Below are positions 6,919 to 13,777 of a stretch of DNA of 15,945 nucleotides, piece by piece. Source of the stretch: Comamonadaceae bacterium. GTDB lineage: Bacteria > Pseudomonadota > Gammaproteobacteria > Burkholderiales > Burkholderiaceae_C. Position numbers and translations under genes: made by a program. The stretch covers positions 1-15,945 of the forward strand of contig CANGZO010000021.1 of NCBI GenBank assembly GCA_947458305.1. Direction: 5' to 3'. Position 1 is the stretch's first letter. The number at the start of each line of letters is the position of its first letter. The notes under the pieces were generated by a model. It had not been told where the DNA came from. It made no database searches and saw only the letters and a program-made list of their open reading frames with translations.

Positions 6919-7227
6919 ATGAATGCCAAAAATCCTGTCGACGGTTTGCCACCCATCCACCCTGGTGAGTTCTTGCACGAGACACTGGAAGACCTCGCCA
7001 TGACACAGGCTGCATTTGCCGATGCCATTGGCGTATCCGCCATGCGTGTGTCGCATTTGCTCAAAGGCGATCGACCTGTGACTGCCGAGTTGGCTTTGCG
7101 CTTGGGCCGAGCATTGGGGCAGACGCCGCAGTATTGGCTCAACCTGCAGTCGACGTATGACCTGAAGGTGGTGCAAATTCAACTGAAAGACAGCTTGAAA
7201 GATGTTCGTCGCTTAGCGGCGCAATAA
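6919..7227 (+). CDS. higA: HigA antitoxin (XRE-family HTH)
   Basis: A 102-residue antitoxin and autorepressor that binds HigB and the higBA operator. The N-terminal G-L-P-P-I-H-P-G-E-F-L at 9-19 is characteristic of the HigA/VapI family. A helix-turn-helix of the lambda-repressor type spans about 28-52 (M-T-Q-A-A-F-A-D-A-I-G-V-S...R-V-S-H-L-L-K-G), followed by R-P-V-T-A-E-L-A-L-R-L-G-R-A-L-G and Y-W-L-N-L-Q, both typical of the family. The ATG at 6919 is preferred because AGGAG (6906-6910) lies 8 bases ahead; the GTG at 6910 falls inside that ribosome site. It begins 12 bases after the higB stop, and osmC-ycaO begins 7 bases after its own stop, so all three may share a transcript. Confidence 0.93.
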   Translation: MNAKNPVDGLPPIHPGEFLHETLEDLAMTQAAFADAIGVSAMRVSHLLKGDRPVTAELALRLGRALGQTPQYWLNLQSTYDLKVVQIQLKDSLKDVRRLAAQ

Positions 7228-7234
7228 GTCCACC

Positions 7235-9445
7235 ATGGAAATCAAAGTCAATTTTCTCGACAAACTGCGCCTGGAGGCCAAGTTTGACGACTTCACCGTG
7301 CTGGCCGATCAGCCGATTCGCTACAAGGGTGATGGCTCGGCACCGGGGCCGTTTGATTATTTTTTGGCCTCGTCGGCCTTGTGCGCGGCGTATTTTGTGA
7401 AGCTGTATTGCGAGACGCGTGGCATCTCCACCGAGCACATTCGCCTGTCGCAAAACAACATCGTGGATCCCGACAACCGCTACCTGCAGACCATCAAGAT
7501 CCAGGTGGAGTTGCCGGCCGACATGTCCGACAAAGACCGCCAAGGCATTCTGCGGTCCATCGACCGTTGTACGGTTAAAAAGGCGATTCAAGCGGGCCCC
7601 ACTTTCATCGTTGAGGCGGTGGACAACCTGGATGCCGACGCGCAGGCCTTGCTCACGCTCAAGCCCGATGAACTCACGCAGACCCGCATCGCCGGCAAGG
7701 ACCTGCCGCTGGAGCAAACCATCGCCAACATGACGGCGGTGTTGGCCAATCTGGGCATCAAGATCGAGATCGCGTCGTGGCGCAACCTGGTGCCCAACGT
7801 CTGGTCGCTGCACATCCGCGACGCGCATTCGCCCATGTGCTTCACCAACGGCAAAGGCTCGACCAAAGAAAGCGCCTTGGCCTCGGCGCTGGGTGAATAC
7901 ATTGAGCGGCTGAACAACAACCACTTTTACGCGGGCGTGTTTTTTGGCGATGACATGGCGCAGGCCGACTTCGTGCACGACCCCCGCGAGCGCTGGTTCC
8001 AGCCCGGTAAGCGCGACGCGCTGCCCAAAGGCTTGTTGGACGCCCATTGCTTGCGCATTTACAACCCCGACGGCGAGCTCAAGGCCTCGCACCTGTTTGA
8101 TACCAACTCGGGCAACCCCTCGCGCGGCATTTGTGCGCTGCCCTATGTGCGTCAGTCCGACGGTGAGGTGGTCTACTTCCCATCCAACCTGGTGGAAAAC
8201 CTGTTTGTGAGCAACGGCATGAGCGCGGGCAATACCCTGGTCGAAGCTCAGGTGCAGTGCCTGTCAGAAATTTTTGAGCGGGCTGTGAAGCGCGAGATCT
8301 TGGAAGGCGAAATGGCCTTGCCCGATGTGCCGCCGGAAGTGCTCGCCAAGTACCCCGGCATCGTGGCCGGCATCGAGGCTTTGGAAGCGCAGGGCTTTCC
8401 GGTCTTGGTCAAAGACGCGTCGCTGGGCGGTGTGTACCCGGTGATGTGTGTGACCCTGATGAACCCGCGCACGGGTGGCGTGTTCGCATCGTTTGGTGCA
8501 CACCCCCGGCTGGAGGTGGCGCTGGAGCGCAGCCTGACCGAGCTGCTGCAAGGCCGCAGTTTTGAGGGTCTCAACGATTTGCCCGCGCCCACTTTCATCA
8601 GCAACGCCGTGACCGAGCCCAACAACTTTGTGGAGCACTTCATCGACTCCAGCGGCATCGTGTCGTGGCGGTTTTTCAGCGCCCAGGCCGACCACGATTT
8701 TGTGGAGTGGGACTTTTCTGCGCAGGGTGAAGACGCCACCGCGCAAGAGGCCGCCACGCTGTTTGGCATCTTGCAGGCCATGGGCAAAGAGGCCTATGTG
8801 ACGGTGCACGACCAACTCGGTGCCACCGCCTGCCGCATCTTGGTGCCGGGGTATTCTGAGGTCTACCCGGTCGACGACCTGGTTTGGGACAACACCAACA
8901 AAGCGCTCTTGTTCCGCGCCGATGTGCTGAATCTGCACCGCTTGGACGACGAGGCCTTGATGGCCTTGCTCGACCGATTGGAAAACAACGAGCTTGACGA
9001 TTACCTGGACATCGCCACGCTGATCGGTATTGAGTTTGACGACAACACAGTGTGGGGGCAGCTCACGGTGATGGAGCTCAAACTCTTGATCCACCTGGCT
9101 TTGCAGCAGCTGGAAGAAGCCCACGAACTGGTGGGCGCTTTCCTGCAATACAACGACAACACGGTGGAGCGCCGCTTGTTTTACCAAGCCCTGAACGTGG
9201 TGCTGGAAGTGACGCTGGGCGAGGACTTGGCGCTTGAAGACTACGTGGTGAACTTCCGACGCATGTTCGGCCACGAGCGCATGGATGCGGCCATCGGCTC
9301 AGTGGACGGCAGCGTTCGCTTTCATGGCCTCACGCCCACCAGCTTGCAGCTGGAAACCCTGGACCGACACCAACGCCTGCTGGACAGCTACAAAAAACTG
9401 CATGCCGCTAGGGCGCGTGCGGCGGCGAAGCCGGCCTTGGTTTGA
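7235..9445 (+). CDS. ycaO: OsmC-YcaO fusion protein (S12 methylthiolation accessory type)
   Basis: A 736-residue fusion. Residues 1 to about 135 are an OsmC/Ohr-like domain with both expected redox cysteines, C50 in A-S-S-A-L-C-A-A-Y and C112 in S-I-D-R-C-T-V-K-K; such domains reduce organic hydroperoxides through a thiol cycle. From about G154-K-D onward the protein follows E. coli YcaO end to end, as I recall that sequence, including P-N-V-W-S-L-H-I-R-D (187-196). The two YcaO ATP-binding segments are S-T-K-E-S-A-L-A-S-A-L-G-E-Y-I-E-R (209-225) and N-T-L-V-E-A-Q-V-Q-C-L-S-E-I-F-E-R (333-349). E. coli YcaO assists RimO in beta-methylthiolation of ribosomal protein S12; YcaO domains generally use ATP to activate amides. 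OsmC-YcaO fusions are known as a family, but the reason for joining is not established. No clear ribosome site precedes ATG 7235, suggesting coupling to higA. Confidence 0.93.
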   Translation: MEIKVNFLDKLRLEAKFDDFTVLADQPIRYKGDGSAPGPFDYFLASSALCAAYFVKLYCETRGISTEHIRLSQNNIVDPDNRYLQTIKIQVELPADMSDKDRQGILRSIDRCTVKKAIQAGPTFIVEAVDNLDADAQALLTLKPDELTQTRIAGKDLPLEQTIANMTAVLANLGIKIEIASWRNLVPNVWSLHIRDAHSPMCFTNGKGSTKESALASALGEYIERLNNNHFYAGVFFGDDMAQADFVHDPRERWFQPGKRDALPKGLLDAHCLRIYNPDGELKASHLFDTNSGNPSRGICALPYVRQSDGEVVYFPSNLVENLFVSNGMSAGNTLVEAQVQCLSEIFERAVKREILEGEMALPDVPPEVLAKYPGIVAGIEALEAQGFPVLVKDASLGGVYPVMCVTLMNPRTGGVFASFGAHPRLEVALERSLTELLQGRSFEGLNDLPAPTFISNAVTEPNNFVEHFIDSSGIVSWRFFSAQADHDFVEWDFSAQGEDATAQEAATLFGILQAMGKEAYVTVHDQLGATACRILVPGYSEVYPVDDLVWDNTNKALLFRADVLNLHRLDDEALMALLDRLENNELDDYLDIATLIGIEFDDNTVWGQLTVMELKLLIHLALQQLEEAHELVGAFLQYNDNTVERRLFYQALNVVLEVTLGEDLALEDYVVNFRRMFGHERMDAAIGSVDGSVRFHGLTPTSLQLETLDRHQRLLDSYKKLHAARARAAAKPALV

Positions 9446-9482
9446 GCCCAGCGCGCAGGCTGTGTGAATTGATCAACAGACG

Positions 9483-9496
9483 TTGACACCTTGAAA
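9483..9496 (+). promoter_or_regulatory. Weak promoter-like motifs upstream of hsp20
   Basis: TTGACA (9483-9488) is a perfect sigma-70 -35 hexamer, and CTTGAAA (9490-9496) matches the sigma-32 -35 consensus expected for a heat-shock gene. Neither has a convincing -10 at proper spacing: no TATAAT-like hexamer 16-18 bases on, and no CCCCAT-type element 13-15 bases after CTTGAAA. The position, about 120 bases before the hsp20 start, is plausible. The rest of 9446-9613 shows nothing clear. Confidence 0.25.
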
Positions 9497-9613
9497 AATT
9501 AAAGTGTTCTTGGAGCTGTTGCTTGCCAGCGGCTTCCTGAGCGATGCGTCATTCCACCATCCTCAGCTGTCTGCAGCTTGACCGCTGCCAATTCACTTGA
9601 TGGAGAACACACC

Positions 9614-10048
9614 ATGAGCAATCTTGCACGATTCAATCCCTTTCATGAACTGCGCGATCCTTTCAGCGACGACTTTTTCAAAGGCTTCGCCATGCGCCCC
9701 ATGTACCGGCTGATGGAGGGTGAACCCCAGATGCGTTTGGACCTGACGGAAGATGAGAAGAATTTCTTCGTCAAAGCCGAAATTCCGGGCGTCAAAAAAG
9801 AAGACATCAAAGTGTCGGTAGACGGCAATCAGGTGTGCCTGTCTGCCGAAGTCAAAAAGGAGAAGGAGGAAAAGCAAGGCTCCAAAATCATCCGCTCCGA
9901 GCGCTTTTTCGGCAGCGTCTCACGCACTTTCACTTTGGATGAAAGCGTGGACCAGGCAGCGGCATTGGCCAAATACGAAGATGGTGTGTTGCAGCTGACC
10001 TTGCCCAAAAAGCACAACGGGCAAAGCCATATTCTCAAAATTTCCTGA
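9614..10048 (+). CDS. Hsp20 / alpha-crystallin small heat-shock protein
   Basis: A 144-residue small heat-shock protein, an ATP-independent holdase that binds unfolding proteins in the cytoplasm and hands them to DnaK/ClpB. The alpha-crystallin domain covers about 38-135: M-R-L-D-L-T-E-D (about 41-48), E-I-P-G-V-K-K-E-D-I-K-V-S-V (57-70) and the hallmark Y-E-D-G-V-L-Q-L-T-L-P-K (120-131). The tail ends H-I-L-K-I-S, giving the I/L-x-I motif that docks into neighbouring subunits during oligomer assembly. The ATG at 9614 is chosen because GGAG (9602-9605) lies 8 bases ahead; an in-frame TTG at 9578 lacks this. An intrinsic terminator follows 13 bases after the stop, so it is probably monocistronic. 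Many proteobacterial relatives are controlled by sigma-32. Confidence 0.94.
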   Translation: MSNLARFNPFHELRDPFSDDFFKGFAMRPMYRLMEGEPQMRLDLTEDEKNFFVKAEIPGVKKEDIKVSVDGNQVCLSAEVKKEKEEKQGSKIIRSERFFGSVSRTFTLDESVDQAAALAKYEDGVLQLTLPKKHNGQSHILKIS

Positions 10049-10061
10049 GAGATGCGCGGTG

Positions 10062-10098
10062 GGTTCTTGCAGCAGTGGCTTGCAAGAACCTACTTTTT
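10062..10098 (+). terminator. Intrinsic terminator after hsp20
   Basis: GGTTCTTGCA (10062-10071) pairs perfectly with TGCAAGAACC (10081-10090) to give a 10-bp stem with a 9-base loop, followed at once by TACTTTTT (10091-10098). It sits between the convergent hsp20 and HPF genes. The T-run is on the hsp20 side only, so it should mainly stop rightward transcription. Confidence 0.75.
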
Positions 10099-10108
10099 GG
10101 GGGCCCGC

Positions 10109-10471
10109 TCACACCTGAATGTGGTGCTTGGTATGTCCTTGCTGGCGGTGCACCAAGTCTTCGAGCTGTCGACGCATGGCCTTGAAGGCGTCGCGCAGGG
10201 CAACATACACATCGGTATAGGCAGGGTTTTGGTCAGGCTCTCGCCCTGCAACCAATTCCTGTCCAGGCACTTTCAGATCGATCAAAACACGAAAGTGGTT
10301 ACCCCGCTGGTGGTGTTTGTGGAGTTGCTCGATCACCACGCGACAGCTCTCAATGTTGGGGTAGAACTGCCCCAGTTTGTCGATTTTTTCCCGCACCTTG
10401 GCTTCTAGCGCTTGAGAGACATCCAAGTGGCGAAAAATCACTTGCAGGGAAATGGGTTTGTGGGTGCTCAT
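10109..10471 (-). CDS. HPF/RaiA-family ribosome-associated protein
   Basis: A 120-residue protein of the ribosome hibernation factor / sigma-54 modulation family (HPF, YfiA/RaiA, S30EA). Members bind the 30S subunit near the decoding centre and either stabilise idle 70S ribosomes or drive 100S dimers in stress. The beta-alpha-beta pattern is visible: I-S-L-Q-V-I-F-R-H-L-D at 7-17, a helix A-L-E-A-K-V-R-E-K-I-D-K-L at 21-33, strands near 42-50 and 63-73, and the helix D-V-Y-V-A-L-R-D-A-F-K-A-M-R-R-Q-L at 90-106, with a basic, His-rich tail. It is the short form, lacking the extra dimerisation domain of long HPF. The ATG at 10471 is supported by AGGA 8 bases upstream; an upstream in-frame start at 10555 adds residues unlike the family. 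Confidence 0.85.
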   Translation of the reverse strand: MSTHKPISLQVIFRHLDVSQALEAKVREKIDKLGQFYPNIESCRVVIEQLHKHHQRGNHFRVLIDLKVPGQELVAGREPDQNPAYTDVYVALRDAFKAMRRQLEDLVHRQQGHTKHHIQV

Positions 10472-10656
10472 CTGCAGTGTCCTTGGTTGAAAAATTCGGA
10501 AAATTCCAAAGGGCATGCGTGATGGAGCTGCCCACAGACGAATGCTGCAGGGCAAATACCGCGGTGTCTGTGCGCTGAGCTACCCATGGCGCAGCTTCAC
10601 TGCGCACGGGCGGCTTTGTGGGTCTGAACTGAGCTGATCTGCTGGCCGATTCTGTT

Positions 10657-11526
10657 TTACAGCGGCAGCGTCATGAGTGGAATGTCTTTGGCCGTGGCCA
10701 GTTTGTCCAGCTGTGCGCGGGTTTGGCTCTCAAAGAAGGCTTCGATGGCTTGGCGGGTGGCGGGCTTGAACAGGTCTTTGACGGGGTGTGCCAGCGTGAC
10801 GCCAGCGGCTTCGCACAGGCGGGTGGCAAAGTGCGGCTCCAAAGCGGCCACGGCCACGCGGCCGTTTTTACAGGCATACACCCGGTAGCCCGCATGGGCG
10901 CCGCCCACCGCCCCATTCGGTGTGGTCAGGCCCAGTTGGCGGGGCAGGGCGAGCCAAGCGGCCGCCTCAGACAGCGCCACTTCATGGTGCGTGCCTTTAC
11001 CTGTGGTTTTGAGGGTGATGACGGCTTTGAGCGTGGCTTCACTGGCCATCACGGCGCCGCCCATGTCGGCAAACAAACTCGGCGGCAGCGCCATGCCGTT
11101 GACCAAGCCCACCTCGGCTTGGTAGGTCAAGTCGTGGCCCGGAATTTCGGCCAATGGGCCGGGAGCGCCCACCACTTCGATCAAGCTCAGTGCAGGGTAT
11201 TGCTTGTGCAAAGCCTTCCAGCCCAAGCCCAGTTTGGCGAGGGCAGACGGGCGAAACGAGGTGAGCAGCACATCGGTCTTGGGTAACAACTTGTGCAGCG
11301 CGGCTTGACCCGCCTCGGTTTTGAGGTCCAGTGTTTTGTGCTTCACGCCCGCGTGCAACAGGTCATAGCCACTGGTGGTGTAGTGCTGCATCGGGTCGCC
11401 TGCGGGTGGGTTGACCTTGGTGCAGCGTGCGCCCATTTGGGCCAAACGCATGAGGGCAGCCGGGCCCGGCAAGTTGAGGGCCAGGCTCAAAACGCGCAGA
11501 CCGCGCAGGGGTTGGGTCGAAGACAT
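10657..11526 (-). CDS. Short CaiB/BaiF (class III CoA-transferase) family protein, racemase-like
   Basis: The family moves CoA between acids or, in alpha-methylacyl-CoA racemase, inverts the 2-methyl centre of acyl-CoAs. The N-terminus L-R-G-L-R-V-L-S-L-A-L-N-L-P-G-P (8-21) and G-A-R-C-T-K-V-N-P-P-A-G-D-P-M (32-46) are typical. The three residues used by mycobacterial racemase appear conserved by motif: H131 in I-P-G-H-D-L-T-Y, D154 in F-A-D-M-G-G-A-V-M, and E230 in V-A-A-L-E-P-H-F, favouring racemase over transferase chemistry. At 289 residues it is 70 or more shorter than usual; the missing part is the C-terminal segment that completes the interlocked dimer. The ATG at 11526 is supported by AAAGG about 8-10 bases upstream. 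It follows pobA on the same strand with a 100-base gap. Substrate unknown. Confidence 0.82.
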   Translation of the reverse strand: MSSTQPLRGLRVLSLALNLPGPAALMRLAQMGARCTKVNPPAGDPMQHYTTSGYDLLHAGVKHKTLDLKTEAGQAALHKLLPKTDVLLTSFRPSALAKLGLGWKALHKQYPALSLIEVVGAPGPLAEIPGHDLTYQAEVGLVNGMALPPSLFADMGGAVMASEATLKAVITLKTTGKGTHHEVALSEAAAWLALPRQLGLTTPNGAVGGAHAGYRVYACKNGRVAVAALEPHFATRLCEAAGVTLAHPVKDLFKPATRQAIEAFFESQTRAQLDKLATAKDIPLMTLPL

Positions 11527-11550
11527 GGTGGGCACCTTTGAATGGACACA

Positions 11551-11569
11551 AAGCCGTTGTGCACGGCTT
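11551..11569 (-). terminator. Possible weak terminator between pobA and the CaiB-family gene
   Basis: AAGCCGT (11551-11557) and ACGGCTT (11563-11569) form a perfect 7-bp stem with a 5-base loop. Read on the minus strand, 58 bases after the pobA stop, it runs into TTTGTGT, a poor U-tract. It could attenuate read-through from pobA into the CaiB-family gene. Confidence 0.3.
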
Positions 11570-11626
11570 CAGAAGGCCCACATTATCGGATGCCCGCAGC
11601 CCCTTGGTTGTCGCCTGTGCGGGGCT

Positions 11627-12820
11627 TTATTCGCCAAAGTTCAGCGGCAAGCCCACATAGTTTTCGGCCATGGTGCGCGAGCCGGCTTCACTGTGGATCA
11701 AGTAATCCAACTCGGCGTCTTGAAACTTTTGCCCCATGTCGCCGTTCTCAGGAAAGTGGTGCATCAAACTGGTGAACCACCAGCTGAAGCGCTCGGCACG
11801 CCAAACGCGGCGCAAACAGCGCTCGGAATACGCGTCGATGCCGGCCTCGGTGTGGTCGGCATAAAACTCGATGATGGCGGTGGACAAATACTTGACGTCG
11901 GTGGCCGCCAGATTCAGGCCCTTGGCGCCCGTGGGCGGCACGATGTGCGCGGCGTCACCCGCCAAAAACATGCGACCAAAGCGCATGGGTTCGGTCACGA
12001 AACTGCGCAGCGGGGCAATGCTTTTTTCGATGCTGGGGCCAGTCACCAAATGCTCGCGGGCTTCGGGGTCCAGGCGCTTGCGCAACTCGGCCCAAAAGGC
12101 GTCGTCAGACCACTGCTCCACTTTGTCCGTGGTGGGCACCTGCAGGTAGTAGCGGCTGCGCGTGGCGCTGCGCTGCGAGCACAGGGCAAAGCCACGGGTG
12201 CTGTTGGCGTAAATCAGTTCGTGGTGCACAGGCGGTGTGTCTGACAGCACGCCCAGCCAGCCAAAGGGGTAGACCTTTTCGTATTCTTTGATGGCGCTTT
12301 TGGGGGCGCTGGCGCGGCACACGCCGTGAAAGCCGTCGCAGCCTGCAATGAAGTCGCATTCGATGGTGTGGGTTTGGCCATCCTTTTCATAGGTCACACG
12401 TGGCTTTTGGCTGTCGAAGTCGTGCACTTGTACGTTGTTGGCCTCATACACCGTCGGCAAGCCCTCCGCTTGGCGGGTGTGCATCAGGTCGCGGGTGACT
12501 TCGGTTTGGCCGTACACAATGACTTTTTTGCCGCCCGTGAGTTTGTCCATGTCCACACGGTGGCGTGCCCCTTTGAACAGCAGGTCAAAGCCGGTGTGCA
12601 CCAAACCTTCTTTGTGCATGCGTTGGCCCACGCCCGCTTCGTCCAGCAGGTCCATGGTCACTTGTTCCAGCACGCCCGCACGGATGCGCGACAGCACATA
12701 GTCGCCGCTTTGGCGCTCGACGATGATGGCTTCGATGCCTGCTTTGAAAAGCAGTTGGCCCAGCAGCAAGCCCGAGGGGCCTGCGCCGACGATGGCGACT
12801 TGGGTGCGGGTGGTGCTCAT
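11627..12820 (-). CDS. pobA: 4-hydroxybenzoate 3-monooxygenase
   Basis: PobA is a soluble FAD enzyme that uses NAD(P)H and O2 to convert 4-hydroxybenzoate to protocatechuate, feeding aromatic carbon into ring cleavage. The 397 residues contain the FAD-binding G-A-G-P-S-G (12-17), the D-G motif (162-163) and the G-D motif (288-289). Counted against the well-studied Pseudomonas enzyme with an offset of +3, the active-site residues are present: R47 (R44), Y204 (Y201), S215 (S212), R217 (R214), Y225 (Y222), P296 (P293) and Y388 (Y385). This supports true 4-hydroxybenzoate specificity. The ATG at 12820 places the Rossmann motif at the normal distance; its ribosome site is weak. An IclR-type regulator is divergent, with a 180-base shared control region carrying operator-like repeats. 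No ring-cleavage genes lie in the window. Confidence 0.97.
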   Translation of the reverse strand: MSTTRTQVAIVGAGPSGLLLGQLLFKAGIEAIIVERQSGDYVLSRIRAGVLEQVTMDLLDEAGVGQRMHKEGLVHTGFDLLFKGARHRVDMDKLTGGKKVIVYGQTEVTRDLMHTRQAEGLPTVYEANNVQVHDFDSQKPRVTYEKDGQTHTIECDFIAGCDGFHGVCRASAPKSAIKEYEKVYPFGWLGVLSDTPPVHHELIYANSTRGFALCSQRSATRSRYYLQVPTTDKVEQWSDDAFWAELRKRLDPEAREHLVTGPSIEKSIAPLRSFVTEPMRFGRMFLAGDAAHIVPPTGAKGLNLAATDVKYLSTAIIEFYADHTEAGIDAYSERCLRRVWRAERFSWWFTSLMHHFPENGDMGQKFQDAELDYLIHSEAGSRTMAENYVGLPLNFGE

Positions 12821-12898
12821 GGTGCGTCTGTCATGGAGGGTTGAATTGCCCGTCAGCTTAGGTGTCTCTGACTTGAATTCAGGGAGGTGGATAGCAAG

Positions 12899-12939
12899 TT
12901 TGTGCGTTGATGGGTTTATTTGTGCGATCATCGCGCAAA
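12899..12939. promoter_or_regulatory. Three 10-base repeats: candidate PobR/PcaU-type operator
   Basis: TTTGTGCGTT (12899-12908) and TTTGTGCGAT (12919-12928) are direct repeats exactly 10 bases apart. The second forms an inverted repeat, with one mismatch and one central base, with ATCGCGCAAA (12930-12939); the palindrome extends one more A/T pair on each side. Two units forming a palindrome plus a third direct copy 10 bases away is the arrangement I recall for Acinetobacter PcaU and PobR. It lies between pobA and the IclR-type gene, 79 bases from the pobA ATG and 62 from the regulator ATG. The repeats are seen; the binding protein is inferred. Confidence 0.65.
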
Positions 12940-13000
12940 TTGATGTGGCTCAATTCGTGACGGATGGGGTCACGAACAATCACAAAAGAGGACGCTCCCC

Positions 13001-13771
13001 ATGACGATCGCCAAAGCAGACTACATCGAAGGCCTGGCCAAGGGTTTGGCGGTGCTGGAGGCCTTCGACACCGAGCGCCAACGCCTGAACGCCACACTGG
13101 CCGCGCAGCGCACAGGCCTCACGCGGGCCGCGGCCCGGCGGCATTTGCTCACGCTGGCCGACTTGGGTTATCTGGAAACCGACGGCAGCCACTACTGGCT
13201 GTCGGCGCGGGTGTTGCGCTTGGCGGGCAGTTACATGGCCACATCGCGCCTGCCTCGCACCCTGCAACCCACGCTCAACCGTTTGGCTGCACAAACGCAG
13301 GCGGCCTTCAGTGCGGTGGTGCTGGATGGGGACGAGTGCGTGATCGTGGCCCGCAGTGCCGGGGTGGCCGAGCCGGTGCGCCACCTGGCCTATGGCTTGC
13401 ACTTGGGCGCACGCTTGCCCGCGCATGCCACCTCCACCGGGCGCGTGCTGCTGGCCAGCTTGCCCAAGGCCGACTTCACGGCTTGGCTCAAAGGCCGTGA
13501 GCTGGCTCGCATCACCCCACAAACCGAGGTGGGTGCGGCCAAGTTCAAGGTGCTGGTGGATCGGGTGCGGAAGGACGACCACTGTGTGGCCCGCGATGGG
13601 CACGAGCTGGGCATTCACGCGCTGGCCGTGCCGCTGCGCAACATGCAAGGCCAAACGCTGGCCGCGCTGAATGTGGTGGGCACCGCAGACCAACTGAGCG
13701 ATGGGGCAGTGCAGCACAAGTGGCTGCCCTTGTTGCTGGAGGCGGCCAGAGAGCTGCGCCCCTTGCTGTGA
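13001..13771 (+). CDS. pobR: IclR-family regulator, PcaR/PcaU/PobR type
   Basis: A 256-residue IclR-family transcription factor. The N-terminal winged helix (about 8-70) has Y-I-E-G-L-A-K-G-L-A-V-L-E-A-F-D (8-23), L-A-A-Q-R-T-G-L-T-R-A-A-A-R-R-H-L-L-T-L (33-52) as the helix-turn-helix, and L-G-Y-L-E-T as wing entry. The effector domain follows, with L-P-A-H-A-T-S-T-G-R-V-L-L-A (about 138-151), the segment that lines the ligand pocket in this family. These features match the beta-ketoadipate branch whose members sense protocatechuate, 4-hydroxybenzoate or beta-ketoadipate. Its divergent position to pobA makes activation of pobA by 4-hydroxybenzoate the likeliest role, hence the symbol, which is inferred. 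AGAGGA about 8-9 bases before the ATG supports the start. It ends 6 bases from the stop of convergent livF. Confidence 0.85.
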   Translation: MTIAKADYIEGLAKGLAVLEAFDTERQRLNATLAAQRTGLTRAAARRHLLTLADLGYLETDGSHYWLSARVLRLAGSYMATSRLPRTLQPTLNRLAAQTQAAFSAVVLDGDECVIVARSAGVAEPVRHLAYGLHLGARLPAHATSTGRVLLASLPKADFTAWLKGRELARITPQTEVGAAKFKVLVDRVRKDDHCVARDGHELGIHALAVPLRNMQGQTLAALNVVGTADQLSDGAVQHKWLPLLLEAARELRPLL

Positions 13772-13777
13772 AGGGAC

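Noticed and set aside
8264..9274. A 336-codon open frame opposite ycaO
   Set aside because: Low-complexity His/Gln-rich antisense shadow of a GC-rich gene; the plus strand carries full YcaO homology.
10472..10656. Possible small gene or promoter between the HPF and CaiB-family genes
   Set aside because: Only short AAAATTC repeats and a GTGCGC/GCGCAC pair are visible; no good start, ribosome site or promoter hexamers were found.
11411..12244. A 277-codon plus-strand open frame across the end of the CaiB-family gene and pobA
   Set aside because: Antisense to two well-supported genes, with no recognisable domain.
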